From: Parachlamydiales bacterium | GTDB lineage: Bacteria; Chlamydiota; Chlamydiia; Chlamydiales; JAJFMK01 | Assembly (NCBI GenBank): GCA_020050175.1 | Contig: JAGVKY010000022.1 | Span: forward strand, 1 to 10,919 | Direction: 5' to 3' | DNA length: 10,919 nt | Shown: positions 1-7,299 of the stretch, one piece after another | Position numbering within the stretch: position 1 is the first letter of the stretch | Layout of the letters: the number at the start of each line of letters is the position of its first letter | The notes under the pieces: generated by a model | What the model was told of the DNA's origin: nothing | Database searches by the model: none | Seen by the model: the letters and a program-made list of their open reading frames with translations, nothing else | Translations under genes and position numbers: made by a program

Positions 1-1
1 A

Positions 2-2785
2 CTGACCAAAGAAATTTTTATTCGACTCCTTTCAGAGAAAGAGTTTCAACATCTCTCTGCTGGAATTGTGCTGCAAGCCTACCTTCCTACTTCTGAAAAA
101 TATTTAGAGGAGCTGATCGCTTTTGCTAAAGCTAGAGTGGAGAAGGGCGGAGCTCCGATTAAGATTCGTCTCGTCAAGGGGGCTAATCTCGGGATGGAAA
201 AGATAGAAGCAAGCAAAAGAGGATGGCCGCTTGCGACTTTTTTTACAAAAACAGAGACCGATACCAATTTTATCCGTCTCTTGCATTTGGCTTTTAAGAA
301 AGAGCACCTCCCTTATTTAAAAATCGGCGTTGGTTCTCATAATCTCTTTGACATTGCCTACGCACTTCTTCTTCGCAAAGATTTGAAACTAGAAGAGATG
401 GTAACTTTTGAGATGCTCGTAGGGATGAACGAGCCGATGCGGAGGGTGGTTCAAAAAGAAGCGGGAGGGATTCTTCTCTACTGTCCTGCGGCCAAAAAAG
501 AAGATTTTCACTCCGCATTTTCCTATTTGATTCGCCGATTGGACGAAAACACCGGTTCCGACCATTTTCTCCGGATGCTTTTTTCTGATGATCCTAAAGG
601 GTGGGAGATTGAAAAAGAGCGATTTTTACAATCCGTTGATCGAGTCGATACTCTAACAACAAGTCATCACCGGGATCAAAATAGATTTGATTCTCCCATG
701 GCTTTAAAGGGTCCTTTTCAAAACGAACCTGATACTGATTTTACCCTTTCACAAAATCGAGTGTGGATACTTAACCATCTGGAACTTTTTTTGAAGGAGG
801 GAGGACGTGATATTCCTTCACTGATTGGAGGAAAAGTGGTTGAAGAGGTGAGGGATCGTCTTCCCCGTTTTGACCCGAGTTTTCCAGGTCGGCCTCTTTA
901 TACCGTCCATTTAGCCACTGTCGCGGATGGTGAAAGGGCCGTCCAGGTTGTCAAAAAAGCTCAAAAAGAATGGATAGAGCTCTCTTTTGATGAGAAGGTT
1001 AAACGGATAGGACGTGCAGCACAGCTGATGCGGGCAAGGCGGGGGGATTTAATCGCTGCGATTGTCGCAGATGGGGGCAAAACAGTTGTAGAGGCTGATA
1101 GCGAAGTTTCGGAAGCGATCGATTTTTGTGAATATTATATTCGATCGGCAGAAGAGTGGAGGTCTGTACCTGGACTTAAGCTAGAAGAGAAAGGGACTAT
1201 ACTTGTCGCCTCTCCCTGGAATTTTCCTCTATCTATTCCTTCAGGAGCGATTTTTGCAGCGTTGTTGGCAGGAAATGGCGTTATCTTTAAACCCTCTCTT
1301 GAAACGCCCTTAGTGGGATGGAGGCTTGCACATATTTTTTGGGAAGCTGGGATACCTAAAGAGTTACTCGCTTTCGTTGTAGGCCTAGATGAAACTCTCG
1401 GAACTTCTCTTGTGCAAAACCCGGAAGTGACTGAAGTTGTTCTCACAGGTTCTACGGAGACGGCTCAACACCTCTTGCGATTACGTCCTGGACTAGATCT
1501 TGCCGCAGAAACAGGGGGTAAAAATAGTTTAATTGTCACCGCTTTAGCAGATCGCGACCTTGCCGTACGGGATATCATAGCCTCAGCCTTTTCTCATGCA
1601 GGTCAAAAATGTTCAGCTTTAAGCCTTTTGATACTCGAAGAAGAGGTTTATCGCGATCAGAGATTTAAAAAACAACTTTTGGATGCGGCAAAAAGTTTAA
1701 AGGTCGGGAGCCAATGGCAGTTATCGACAAAAGTCCCGCCCCTCATTTCAAATCCGAATGAGGCGCTCAAAAGGTCGATTGGAAGTTTGGAAGAAGGGGA
1801 GGAATGGCTTTTGAAGCCTGAAAGGGATAGTGAAAACCCTAATCTTTTTTCTCCAGGGATCAAATGGGGAGTAAAAGAAGGTAGCTTTACCCATCAGACA
1901 GAGCTTTTTGGCCCGGTCCTTGCTGTCATGCGAGCAAAAAATTTAGACCACGCCTGTTCCATTGCCAATGGGACTCCCTATGGACTAACGGCTGGCTTAC
2001 ACTCTCTCGATAAAGAAGAACAAAAAAAATGGGCGAAACAGATACGTGCAGGGAATCTCTACATCAATCGTTCCATCACAGGGGCTATTGTTCGGCGGCA
2101 ACCTTTTGGAGGTTGTAAGGCAAGTCAGTTCGGTTGGGGCTCTAAGGCAGGCGGACCTAATTATCTAAGTCTTTTTTTTAAAGCCAAAGAAATTGCTCTT
2201 CCTAAAGAAGAAGCCCCTTTAGGTCCTCAGCTTTCCAAATTGCAACAGTTTGGATTAACTCTTCCCCTTTCGGAGAACGAGAAAAAAGTTTTTGAGGTTT
2301 CTCTTAAAAATTACCAATATTGGTGGAACACTCATTTTAAAGAGAGGCATGACCCCTCCAAACTGCTAGGAGAGGACAATTTTTTCTATTATGCTCCTCA
2401 CCATCTTTTAGTAATTCGTGTGCAAAAAGAGGATTCGCTGATCGACCCTTTCCGTGTGATTGCCCTTTGTCAGTTGGCTGGAACACCGATGGAACTCAGT
2501 TTAGAGGAAGAAAAAGCCCCCTATTTTGCCGACAGAGGACTGATTAAAACTCGAGAGCTTTATGTGGAAAGCCAAGAGCAATTTCTTTTAAGAATGAAGA
2601 AGGGGTCTTTCCAAAGAGTAAGAAGTTTCTCGCCTCCCTCAGAAGAACTGCTAAAAGTTTTTTCCAAGACAGGGACATTTCTAGTCTCGGAGCCTTTACA
2701 GGCTCATGGCCGCCTGGCGTTTCTCCCTATTCTTAGAGAAGTGGCCCTGAGCCATGAAACCCACCGCTATGGATATTTACGTTAG
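2..2785 (+). CDS. putA: Bifunctional proline dehydrogenase / L-glutamate gamma-semialdehyde (P5C) dehydrogenase PutA, 5'-truncated by window edge
   Basis: This enzyme oxidises proline to P5C (FAD-dependent) and then P5C/glutamate semialdehyde to glutamate (NAD+-dependent). The frame is open from base 2, so the GTG at 68 is internal and an N-terminal part of the gene lies upstream. The end of the proline dehydrogenase barrel is visible: RLVKGAN at 167-187, then GSHN and a later RRLDENTG. The aldehyde dehydrogenase domain spans roughly 810-2190. It has SPWNFP near 1210, the general-base Glu in AETGGKN (codon 1508), the nucleophile Cys in GQKCSA (codon 1610), and LFGPV plus PFGG further on. A further ~190-residue C-terminal region ends in HRYGYLR. 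It resembles the aldehyde-dehydrogenase-like tail of long PutA proteins, whose last helix ends in HRYGN. Both P5CDH catalytic residues are present, so this part looks functional. The gene converges on the minus-strand gene that follows, with nine bases between stop codons. Confidence 0.93.
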   Translation: MTKEIFIRLLSEKEFQHLSAGIVLQAYLPTSEKYLEELIAFAKARVEKGGAPIKIRLVKGANLGMEKIEASKRGWPLATFFTKTETDTNFIRLLHLAFKKEHLPYLKIGVGSHNLFDIAYALLLRKDLKLEEMVTFEMLVGMNEPMRRVVQKEAGGILLYCPAAKKEDFHSAFSYLIRRLDENTGSDHFLRMLFSDDPKGWEIEKERFLQSVDRVDTLTTSHHRDQNRFDSPMALKGPFQNEPDTDFTLSQNRVWILNHLELFLKEGGRDIPSLIGGKVVEEVRDRLPRFDPSFPGRPLYTVHLATVADGERAVQVVKKAQKEWIELSFDEKVKRIGRAAQLMRARRGDLIAAIVADGGKTVVEADSEVSEAIDFCEYYIRSAEEWRSVPGLKLEEKGTILVASPWNFPLSIPSGAIFAALLAGNGVIFKPSLETPLVGWRLAHIFWEAGIPKELLAFVVGLDETLGTSLVQNPEVTEVVLTGSTETAQHLLRLRPGLDLAAETGGKNSLIVTALADRDLAVRDIIASAFSHAGQKCSALSLLILEEEVYRDQRFKKQLLDAAKSLKVGSQWQLSTKVPPLISNPNEALKRSIGSLEEGEEWLLKPERDSENPNLFSPGIKWGVKEGSFTHQTELFGPVLAVMRAKNLDHACSIANGTPYGLTAGLHSLDKEEQKKWAKQIRAGNLYINRSITGAIVRRQPFGGCKASQFGWGSKAGGPNYLSLFFKAKEIALPKEEAPLGPQLSKLQQFGLTLPLSENEKKVFEVSLKNYQYWWNTHFKERHDPSKLLGEDNFFYYAPHHLLVIRVQKEDSLIDPFRVIALCQLAGTPMELSLEEEKAPYFADRGLIKTRELYVESQEQFLLRMKKGSFQRVRSFSPPSEELLKVFSKTGTFLVSEPLQAHGRLAFLPILREVALSHETHRYGYLR

Positions 2786-2794
2786 TTTTTTTGT

Positions 2795-3622
2795 TTATTC
2801 GAGGGAGTAACCTAAGGCTAGCTGAATATCCCCATAGTTTTTGTTAAAAAGGGCAATTTGTTCAGGAGTCAAAACGTTTCTCCAGGCACCTTGCTGACCA
2901 TTACGGAAGGTGGAAGAGCGGAGGCCAGTATTTCCAAATAAAATAGCTTGGATCTCTTTGATTCGAGTTGGAGAGACCGTTGCTCCTATATGATTGGCTA
3001 TTTTTTGAATCGTAATTCTTTGAACTTCGTCATCGCCCCCGCCTTTTGAACCGACGAGATCTTCAAAACGGACAACAAGAACGTTAGGGTGATTAAAAAG
3101 AGTCATTAGCCCTTCCGCATGATGTTTTAGGATGGGGATGTTCGCCGCTGTTTTTTTATCTACTGTTTTAAGGAGAAAGTTTATTTTTTGTTCTAACGTT
3201 GCTTTAGGCCCTATGATTCTCTCAATGCTCGACGAAAAATGGTGGGCTAAAGAAACAATCGCATCATGCAGATCTCGAATCCCGAGGATCATCGGAAATT
3301 CGGGGTGAATGTTCAAAAAATTTCTAAAGAGAGGGCTGAATTGAGCGTGCATCACATAAAAATTTTGTTGGTGAAGAGTGGAATCCAACCTAGCTAAGGA
3401 GACTTGCATATCGAGAAATTCAAAATTGTTCAGTCCTTGAGAGAAAGGAACCCTCCAACGGCGTGCCTGTAATAGACTTAAACACTTCATCAACAAATGT
3501 GTGCCGCATTTTGGGACTGTCATCAGTCCAAAGACGGGGGTCGTTGGTTGATCAGGAAAATAGTTAGCTCCTACCAAAGAGCTAGAGATGAAAACAAAGG
3601 CCAGTATAATTCGAACGATCAT
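2795..3622 (-). CDS. Sulfotransferase-family protein with N-terminal signal peptide
   Basis: The protein has 275 residues. After a hydrophobic leader it carries the landmarks of PAPS-dependent sulfotransferases. VPKCGTHLL (36-44, Lys38) matches the 5'-phosphosulfate-binding loop (PKSGTTWL type). MHAQFSP has His92 where the catalytic His usually lies. IRDLHDAIVSLAHHF (115-129, Arg116 and Ser124) matches the 3'-phosphate site (RNPKD-VSxYHF type). VRFEDL follows, and FRNGQQGAWRN (239-249) corresponds to the terminal GxxGxWK element. The order and spacing fit the whole domain, so it appears intact. Residues 1-19 form a typical Sec signal: Arg4, a hydrophobic stretch, then V-G-A before Asn20 as a cleavage site. 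The ATG at 3622 is used because it provides this complete leader; no strong Shine-Dalgarno is seen. Family membership is well supported; substrate and location are unknown. Cytosolic sulfotransferases do not normally have such a leader, so export to the periplasm or host is inferred. Confidence 0.85.
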   Translation of the reverse strand: MIVRIILAFVFISSSLVGANYFPDQPTTPVFGLMTVPKCGTHLLMKCLSLLQARRWRVPFSQGLNNFEFLDMQVSLARLDSTLHQQNFYVMHAQFSPLFRNFLNIHPEFPMILGIRDLHDAIVSLAHHFSSSIERIIGPKATLEQKINFLLKTVDKKTAANIPILKHHAEGLMTLFNHPNVLVVRFEDLVGSKGGGDDEVQRITIQKIANHIGATVSPTRIKEIQAILFGNTGLRSSTFRNGQQGAWRNVLTPEQIALFNKNYGDIQLALGYSLE

Positions 3623-3676
3623 GAAAGTTTCTCAGTAGGTGAATTTTTGTCTTTTTATACAGAAAGGACCATAGAC

Positions 3677-3710
3677 TTTACACAAAATTTACCAAATAAA
3701 TGTAAATTTT
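3677..3710. promoter_or_regulatory. Inverted repeat with candidate bidirectional promoter between sulfotransferase and helicase genes
   Basis: A perfect 9-bp inverted repeat (AAAATTTAC at 3684-3692, GTAAATTTT at 3702-3710, 9-nt spacer) lies almost midway between the two divergent start codons. It overlaps TTTACA (3677-3682) and TGTAAA (3701-3706), which are separated by 18 bases. Because these two hexamers are reverse complements, the same element reads as a -35 (TTTACA) and a weak -10 (TGTAAA) on either strand. The implied 5' leaders are about 65 nt for the helicase and about 48 nt for the sulfotransferase gene. The repeat itself is seen directly; promoter or operator function is inferred. 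The region is AT-rich, so chance is a real alternative. Confidence 0.3.
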
Positions 3711-3777
3711 CTTTTTGGTTAAAGAAGCTTTTTCGGGTTCTGCCGATCTATTTCTAGATAGGCTATACTTTCCGTAC

Positions 3778-5691
3778 ATGGCTACTACATCCCCTCATCA
3801 CGTGCATCAGTTAAATCAAGAACAAGAAGAAGCTGTTAAACATCTCTCTGGGCCTCTCCTTGTGCTCGCGGGTGCCGGCTCGGGGAAAACAAGGGTTGTC
3901 ACACTTAGGATTGCAGAGCTTATTTTAGCTGGGATACCGCCTGAAGAGATTTTGGGGATGACTTTTACCAATAAAGCGGCCCAAGAGATGAGGCAGCGGG
4001 TCGAGTCGCAGACCAAAGCAAAAGTTCTTATTTCGACCTTCCACAGCCTAGGTGCCCGAATTCTGCGGGAATCCATCCATTATCTTGGCTATAAGAATGA
4101 TTTTACTATTTACGATGGCGAAGATCAGGAAAAAGTTGTTAAGGGGATCTTAAAAGAGAAAGGGCTGGGAGAGAAAAAAGGGGAAGCCAGAGGCTTTATT
4201 AGTTTTATATCGAATGCCAAAAACAGCCTCCTTTCCTTGGATACACCTCCAAAAGACAGGGAAGAAGAGCTCTATTTTGATGTTTATAAAGCTTATCAAA
4301 GAAGGCTTGGAGATGCACAGGCAGTCGATTTTGATGATCTTCTTTATCTTCCTGTTCGCCTTTTCAGGGAGATGCCCGAGGTTCTAAATAACTACCAAAA
4401 CCGGTGGAAGTATCTTCTAATTGATGAGTATCAGGATACAAATGAAGCTCAATACATCATGGTTAAATTGCTGGTGGAAAAGCATCGCAATATTTGTGTG
4501 GTGGGAGATCCTGACCAATCGATCTATTCCTGGAGAGGGGCAAATCTTAGAAACATTTTAGACTTTAATCGGGACTATGCTGATGCAAAAGTCATCCGAC
4601 TTGAGCAAAATTATCGGAGCGTCACGAATATTTTGGACGCTGCCAACGCTCTTATTACTTATAACGACGATCGAATAGAGAAAAATCTCTGGAGTGCCTT
4701 AGGGGCAGGAGAGAAAATCAAACTATTTGCTGCTGACGATGAGCGGCGCGAAGCTGATTTTGTAGCTCGAGAAATCGAAAAAAATCTCAATGAAGGGTAT
4801 TCCCTCGATGAAATCGTGATTTTTTATCGGACAAACGCGCAGTCGCGAGTCTTGGAAGACCGTCTTCTTTATCGGAGAATTCCTTATCAAATTATTGGGG
4901 GGCTCTCCTTCTACCAGAGACGAGAAATTAAAGATCTTTTGGCCTATCTCCGTCTTGTTCATTCAGGAAGCGATTTTCTCTCCTTTGAAAGAGCTCTCTT
5001 AGTGCCAAAAAGAGGGGTAGGAGAGGCGACTTTGGATAAAATCCGCCTTGAGGCAAACCGGTTACGCTTGCCAATCTTTTCTGCTGTACAGGAGATTATT
5101 TCAGGACGAACAGAGCTCAAGCTCGGTCCTAAAATATTAGATGAGTTAAAGCGTTTTGTTAGTTTTATTGAAGAATTACGAAAAATCCCCCAACTATCAG
5201 ATCTCGTTCGGACGACAATCGAGGGTAGCGGCTACATCGGGTATCTAAGAGAAGAAGCGGAAACGTTTGAAGATAGACGAGAGAACGTTGAGGCGTTACT
5301 GGTCAAAGCTATGGAATGGGAAGGGGAAAGAGAAGGGGGAACGCTTTCTCAGTTTTTGGAAGAACTCTCTTTAAAGGGGCAGATTGATGATCTGGGCGGT
5401 CAGGGTCCAACTCTTTCGATGATGACTATCCATAACGGGAAAGGTTTGGAATTTCCTGTCGTCTTTTTAGTGGGGATGGAAGAGACTCTGTTTCCACACA
5501 TCAACTCTCTTGGTAAAAAAGAGGCGGTTGAAGAAGAGAGGCGCCTTTGCTATGTCGGTATGACGCGAGCAAAAAAACGGCTCTACTTATCCTCTTCTAG
5601 GGGTAGAACACTCTGGGGGGGCTTTCGCCCTATGACTCCAAGTCGTTTTTTACGAGAAATCCCAGCGATTTTTCTGGAAAAAATCAGATAA
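3778..5691 (+). CDS. uvrD: UvrD/PcrA/Rep-type superfamily 1A ATP-dependent DNA helicase
   Basis: This is a 3'-to-5' DNA helicase for repair or replication restart (637 residues from this start). All SF1A motifs are present: Q-motif LNQEQEEAV (12-20), Walker A AGAGSGKT (31-38), Walker B LLIDEYQDT (Asp216-Glu217), motif III VGDPDQSIYSWRGA (242-255), motif IV LEQNYRS, motif V TIHNGKGLEFP (around 550-560) and motif VI YVGMTRAKKRL (592-602, arginine finger Arg597). The frame extends upstream to a TTG at 3715, but ATG 3778 places the Q-motif at the usual distance from the N terminus. The extra 21 codons overlap the AT-rich intergenic region and are probably not translated. It is shorter than E. coli UvrD (720) because it ends soon after motif VI, without the long C-terminal tail; chlamydial UvrD proteins have a similar length as I recall. 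UvrD versus PcrA naming cannot be settled from sequence alone. Confidence 0.95.
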   Translation: MATTSPHHVHQLNQEQEEAVKHLSGPLLVLAGAGSGKTRVVTLRIAELILAGIPPEEILGMTFTNKAAQEMRQRVESQTKAKVLISTFHSLGARILRESIHYLGYKNDFTIYDGEDQEKVVKGILKEKGLGEKKGEARGFISFISNAKNSLLSLDTPPKDREEELYFDVYKAYQRRLGDAQAVDFDDLLYLPVRLFREMPEVLNNYQNRWKYLLIDEYQDTNEAQYIMVKLLVEKHRNICVVGDPDQSIYSWRGANLRNILDFNRDYADAKVIRLEQNYRSVTNILDAANALITYNDDRIEKNLWSALGAGEKIKLFAADDERREADFVAREIEKNLNEGYSLDEIVIFYRTNAQSRVLEDRLLYRRIPYQIIGGLSFYQRREIKDLLAYLRLVHSGSDFLSFERALLVPKRGVGEATLDKIRLEANRLRLPIFSAVQEIISGRTELKLGPKILDELKRFVSFIEELRKIPQLSDLVRTTIEGSGYIGYLREEAETFEDRRENVEALLVKAMEWEGEREGGTLSQFLEELSLKGQIDDLGGQGPTLSMMTIHNGKGLEFPVVFLVGMEETLFPHINSLGKKEAVEEERRLCYVGMTRAKKRLYLSSSRGRTLWGGFRPMTPSRFLREIPAIFLEKIR

Positions 5692-5820
5692 GGCTTGATG
5701 TTATTGGCGGCAGAAATGTAAAGAACTAGTTAACGAAGGCAAATAAACTCCTTCCAACTCGATGTGCAAAAAAATGTTCAGTCAAGGTAACCTTCCTGTC
5801 CGGAAAATTTTTGACTTTTT

Positions 5821-5824
5821 GGAG
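5821..5824 (+). promoter_or_regulatory. Shine-Dalgarno of dksA-like gene
   Basis: GGAG lies eight bases before the ATG at 5833. It fixes the start of the first gene of the cluster and is one of the few clear ribosome binding sites in the window; several neighbouring genes start without one. Confidence 0.6.
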
Positions 5825-5832
5825 TCCACTTA

Positions 5833-6201
5833 ATGACAAAGCTAAATAAGACCGATATTGCCCGCTTCAAAAAGAAGCTTGAAGATCTGAGGCGATCGAT
5901 CACGTCCAAGCTCGAAGGTACGACGCAAGAGGTTAAAACGCCTGATCAGGCTACAGGTTATTCGCAACATCAAGCTGATCAAGGAACTGACGACTTTGAT
6001 CGAACAATCAGTTTGGAATTAACACATAGTGAATTTGCTACTTTAAGACAGATCGATACTGCCCTCAAAAAAATAGATGATGGGACTTATGGTATCTGCG
6101 ATATCACAGGGGAAGAGATCCCTATGAAGAGGCTCGAAGCTATCCCTTACGCGAACATGACAGTTCAAGCCCAAGAGAAGCTGGAAAAAGGGTTGATTTG
6201 A
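5833..6201 (+). CDS. dksA: DksA/TraR-family transcription regulator with degenerate zinc finger
   Basis: The protein has 122 residues, somewhat shorter than E. coli DksA (151). DksA binds in the RNA polymerase secondary channel and, in many bacteria, works with ppGpp on rRNA and other promoters. The N-terminal part (about 3-82) is charged and helical, with an acidic segment ADQGTDDFDRT (48-58) at the place of the coiled-coil tip, where DksA normally has two key Asp residues. The C-terminal block YGICDITGEEIPMKRLEAIP (86-105) is the family signature. Of the four zinc-ligand cysteines (CX2CX17CX2C), only Cys89 remains; the other positions are Thr92, Thr110 and Ala113. Similar losses occur in other DksA-like proteins, so zinc is probably not bound. 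The gene starts the cluster and overlaps lspA by four bases. Whether it acts as a ppGpp cofactor here is unknown. Confidence 0.88.
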   Translation: MTKLNKTDIARFKKKLEDLRRSITSKLEGTTQEVKTPDQATGYSQHQADQGTDDFDRTISLELTHSEFATLRQIDTALKKIDDGTYGICDITGEEIPMKRLEAIPYANMTVQAQEKLEKGLI

Positions 6202-6692
6202 AAAATCTCCTCATCCTTGCCCTTTTTATTTTTGGCATCGATCAAACAACCAAATTTTTAGTCGCTTCCAACCTACCACTTTTTGGTTCAGTCAGTCTTG
6301 AATATCCCTATGGAGGGATTCCCCTTTTTAAAAATTTTTTGGGTATTCAAGGTTCGATAGTCTATGCCGAAAACCTAGGGGCTGCTTGGAGCTTGATGGA
6401 TCAATACCCCCTCTTCCTTCTCTTTCTTCGAGTCCTTTTGATTGGCTTTCTTCTGTTTTCCTTCGTCAGAACAAACAGCTTTTACGGTAAGTTTGCCCTG
6501 ACTTTAATTTTAACGGGTGCGATTGGGAACATTTTTGATACACTTGTCCGAGGATACGTAGTCGATTTCTTCTACTTTGTCCTTTTTGGTTATTCTTTCC
6601 CCGTCTTCAATGTTGCCGACATCGCCATCACCTTCGGAGTCATCTTCCTCTTCTTCCAACCCCAGGCCGCTCGAAGCCTCAAAGTGGATTGA
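6198..6692 (+). CDS. lspA: Lipoprotein signal peptidase (signal peptidase II)
   Basis: This inner-membrane aspartyl protease cleaves the signal peptide of diacylglyceryl-modified prolipoproteins. It has 164 residues and about four hydrophobic segments (around 4-22, 70-90, 98-112 and 134-154), the standard size and topology. Conserved boxes are visible: DQTTK (15-19), ENLGAAWS (58-65), TGAIGNIFD (106-114), GYVVDFFYF (119-127) and FPVFNVADIAI (134-144). The catalytic aspartates are Asp123 and Asp141. The usual Arg after the GNxxD aspartate is Thr115, a departure from the common GNxxDR. The start is a TTG that overlaps the dksA stop in TTGA, so translation is probably coupled. A purine stretch (AAAAAGGG) ends five bases before it. 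The dksA-lspA order is one I recall from Chlamydia genomes. Confidence 0.95.
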   Translation: MKNLLILALFIFGIDQTTKFLVASNLPLFGSVSLEYPYGGIPLFKNFLGIQGSIVYAENLGAAWSLMDQYPLFLLFLRVLLIGFLLFSFVRTNSFYGKFALTLILTGAIGNIFDTLVRGYVVDFFYFVLFGYSFPVFNVADIAITFGVIFLFFQPQAARSLKVD

Positions 6693-6702
6693 TATTGTCT
6701 TT

Positions 6703-7299
6703 TTGCCATCGGCAGAGGGGCTTGCTTCTCTTTTTAAGTCGATGGAAGGGATAAAGCTCTACCGCTCGAAGGGTCTGTTTCAAAAAGGAGAGGCTCCCTT
6801 ATCCATAGATGAGCTTGTTCAGTCATGGGCCCTTTCTTTAGCTACTTTAGAAAAAGGGGAAGAGAGCGATTTTTCTCCCTTTTATCTTTACCTCACTTTG
6901 GATGAAGCTTCCATCCATCACCAAATTGTTGAAGGGGGAAGAGAGAGAACTTACCCAGTTCTTCCCTGTCTGATTTCGCAACCGGGACGCCTCAGTTACT
7001 CTTCCCTTGATCAAACGTTCCGTGTAAGTGCATTTGGCCCAGAAACGATCCCTTGGGGGTTTAAATGGTCATTCCCTCAGATCTATCTCGATCCCATCAC
7101 ACGTGATATTTTGAAAGGTGCTCAAAGTCCGAATGGAGTTCTTCTTGAAAAGCTTCGCCGTTGGATCAGGGATGAAACATTTCCTGTTGCTTTCCTCGCA
7201 GACGAAAAAAAAATCCAAACTCCCTTCCGCTTGGGTAAGCATTTAGAAAATCTCAAACATCCGATTCTAAATTCGCGTGGCATCCATGTTATCGCTTGA
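6703..7299 (+). CDS. Unrecognised protein encoded between lspA and the CinA-like gene (start uncertain)
   Basis: I do not recognise this family. From the TTG at 6703 it has about 198 residues and is soluble-looking, with no signal peptide or membrane span. It has mixed alpha/beta character and aromatic-rich stretches in its middle (SDFSPFYLYLTLDE, then a segment with IPWGFKWSFPQIYLDP). The start is unresolved. The frame stays open upstream through lspA (TTG 6577, ATG 6610), giving a Ser/Pro-rich head that looks like a shadow of lspA. However, the hydrophobic IDIVFLP segment straddles the TTG at 6703, so ATG 6610 or an unusual start close to the lspA stop is possible. ATG 6742 is the next choice. 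None has a clear ribosome binding site. The 3' end overlaps the next gene by 14 bases, which supports it being a real member of the operon. Function is unknown. Confidence 0.72.
   Translation: MPSAEGLASLFKSMEGIKLYRSKGLFQKGEAPLSIDELVQSWALSLATLEKGEESDFSPFYLYLTLDEASIHHQIVEGGRERTYPVLPCLISQPGRLSYSSLDQTFRVSAFGPETIPWGFKWSFPQIYLDPITRDILKGAQSPNGVLLEKLRRWIRDETFPVAFLADEKKIQTPFRLGKHLENLKHPILNSRGIHVIA

Noticed and set aside
68..70. GTG as the start of putA.
   Set aside because: The frame is open to the window edge, and the residues before it continue the proline dehydrogenase domain; the real start is outside the window.
2783..2795. T-run after the putA stop as an intrinsic terminator.
   Set aside because: No stable G-C-rich stem precedes it, and only nine bases separate the two convergent stop codons.
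3497..3757. An 86-codon plus-strand open frame opposite the start of the sulfotransferase gene.
   Set aside because: It lies mostly antisense to a well-supported gene, has no ribosome binding site and no recognisable motif.
3764..3769. TATACT just upstream of the helicase ATG as a -10 box for a leaderless mRNA.
   Set aside because: No acceptable -35 hexamer lies at the proper distance.
5695..5722. TTGATG-N16-TGTAAA upstream of dksA as its promoter.
   Set aside because: The -10 is weak and the spacing short; in a 141-bp AT-rich gap such a match is expected by chance.
5784..5794. Small palindrome AAGGT-A-ACCTT before dksA.
   Set aside because: Five-base arms are too short to call an operator or terminator.
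6577..6702. Ser/Pro-rich N-terminal extension of the unknown gene.
   Set aside because: It is read from inside lspA in another frame, and its low-complexity composition is what that overlap would produce; an upstream start cannot be fully excluded.
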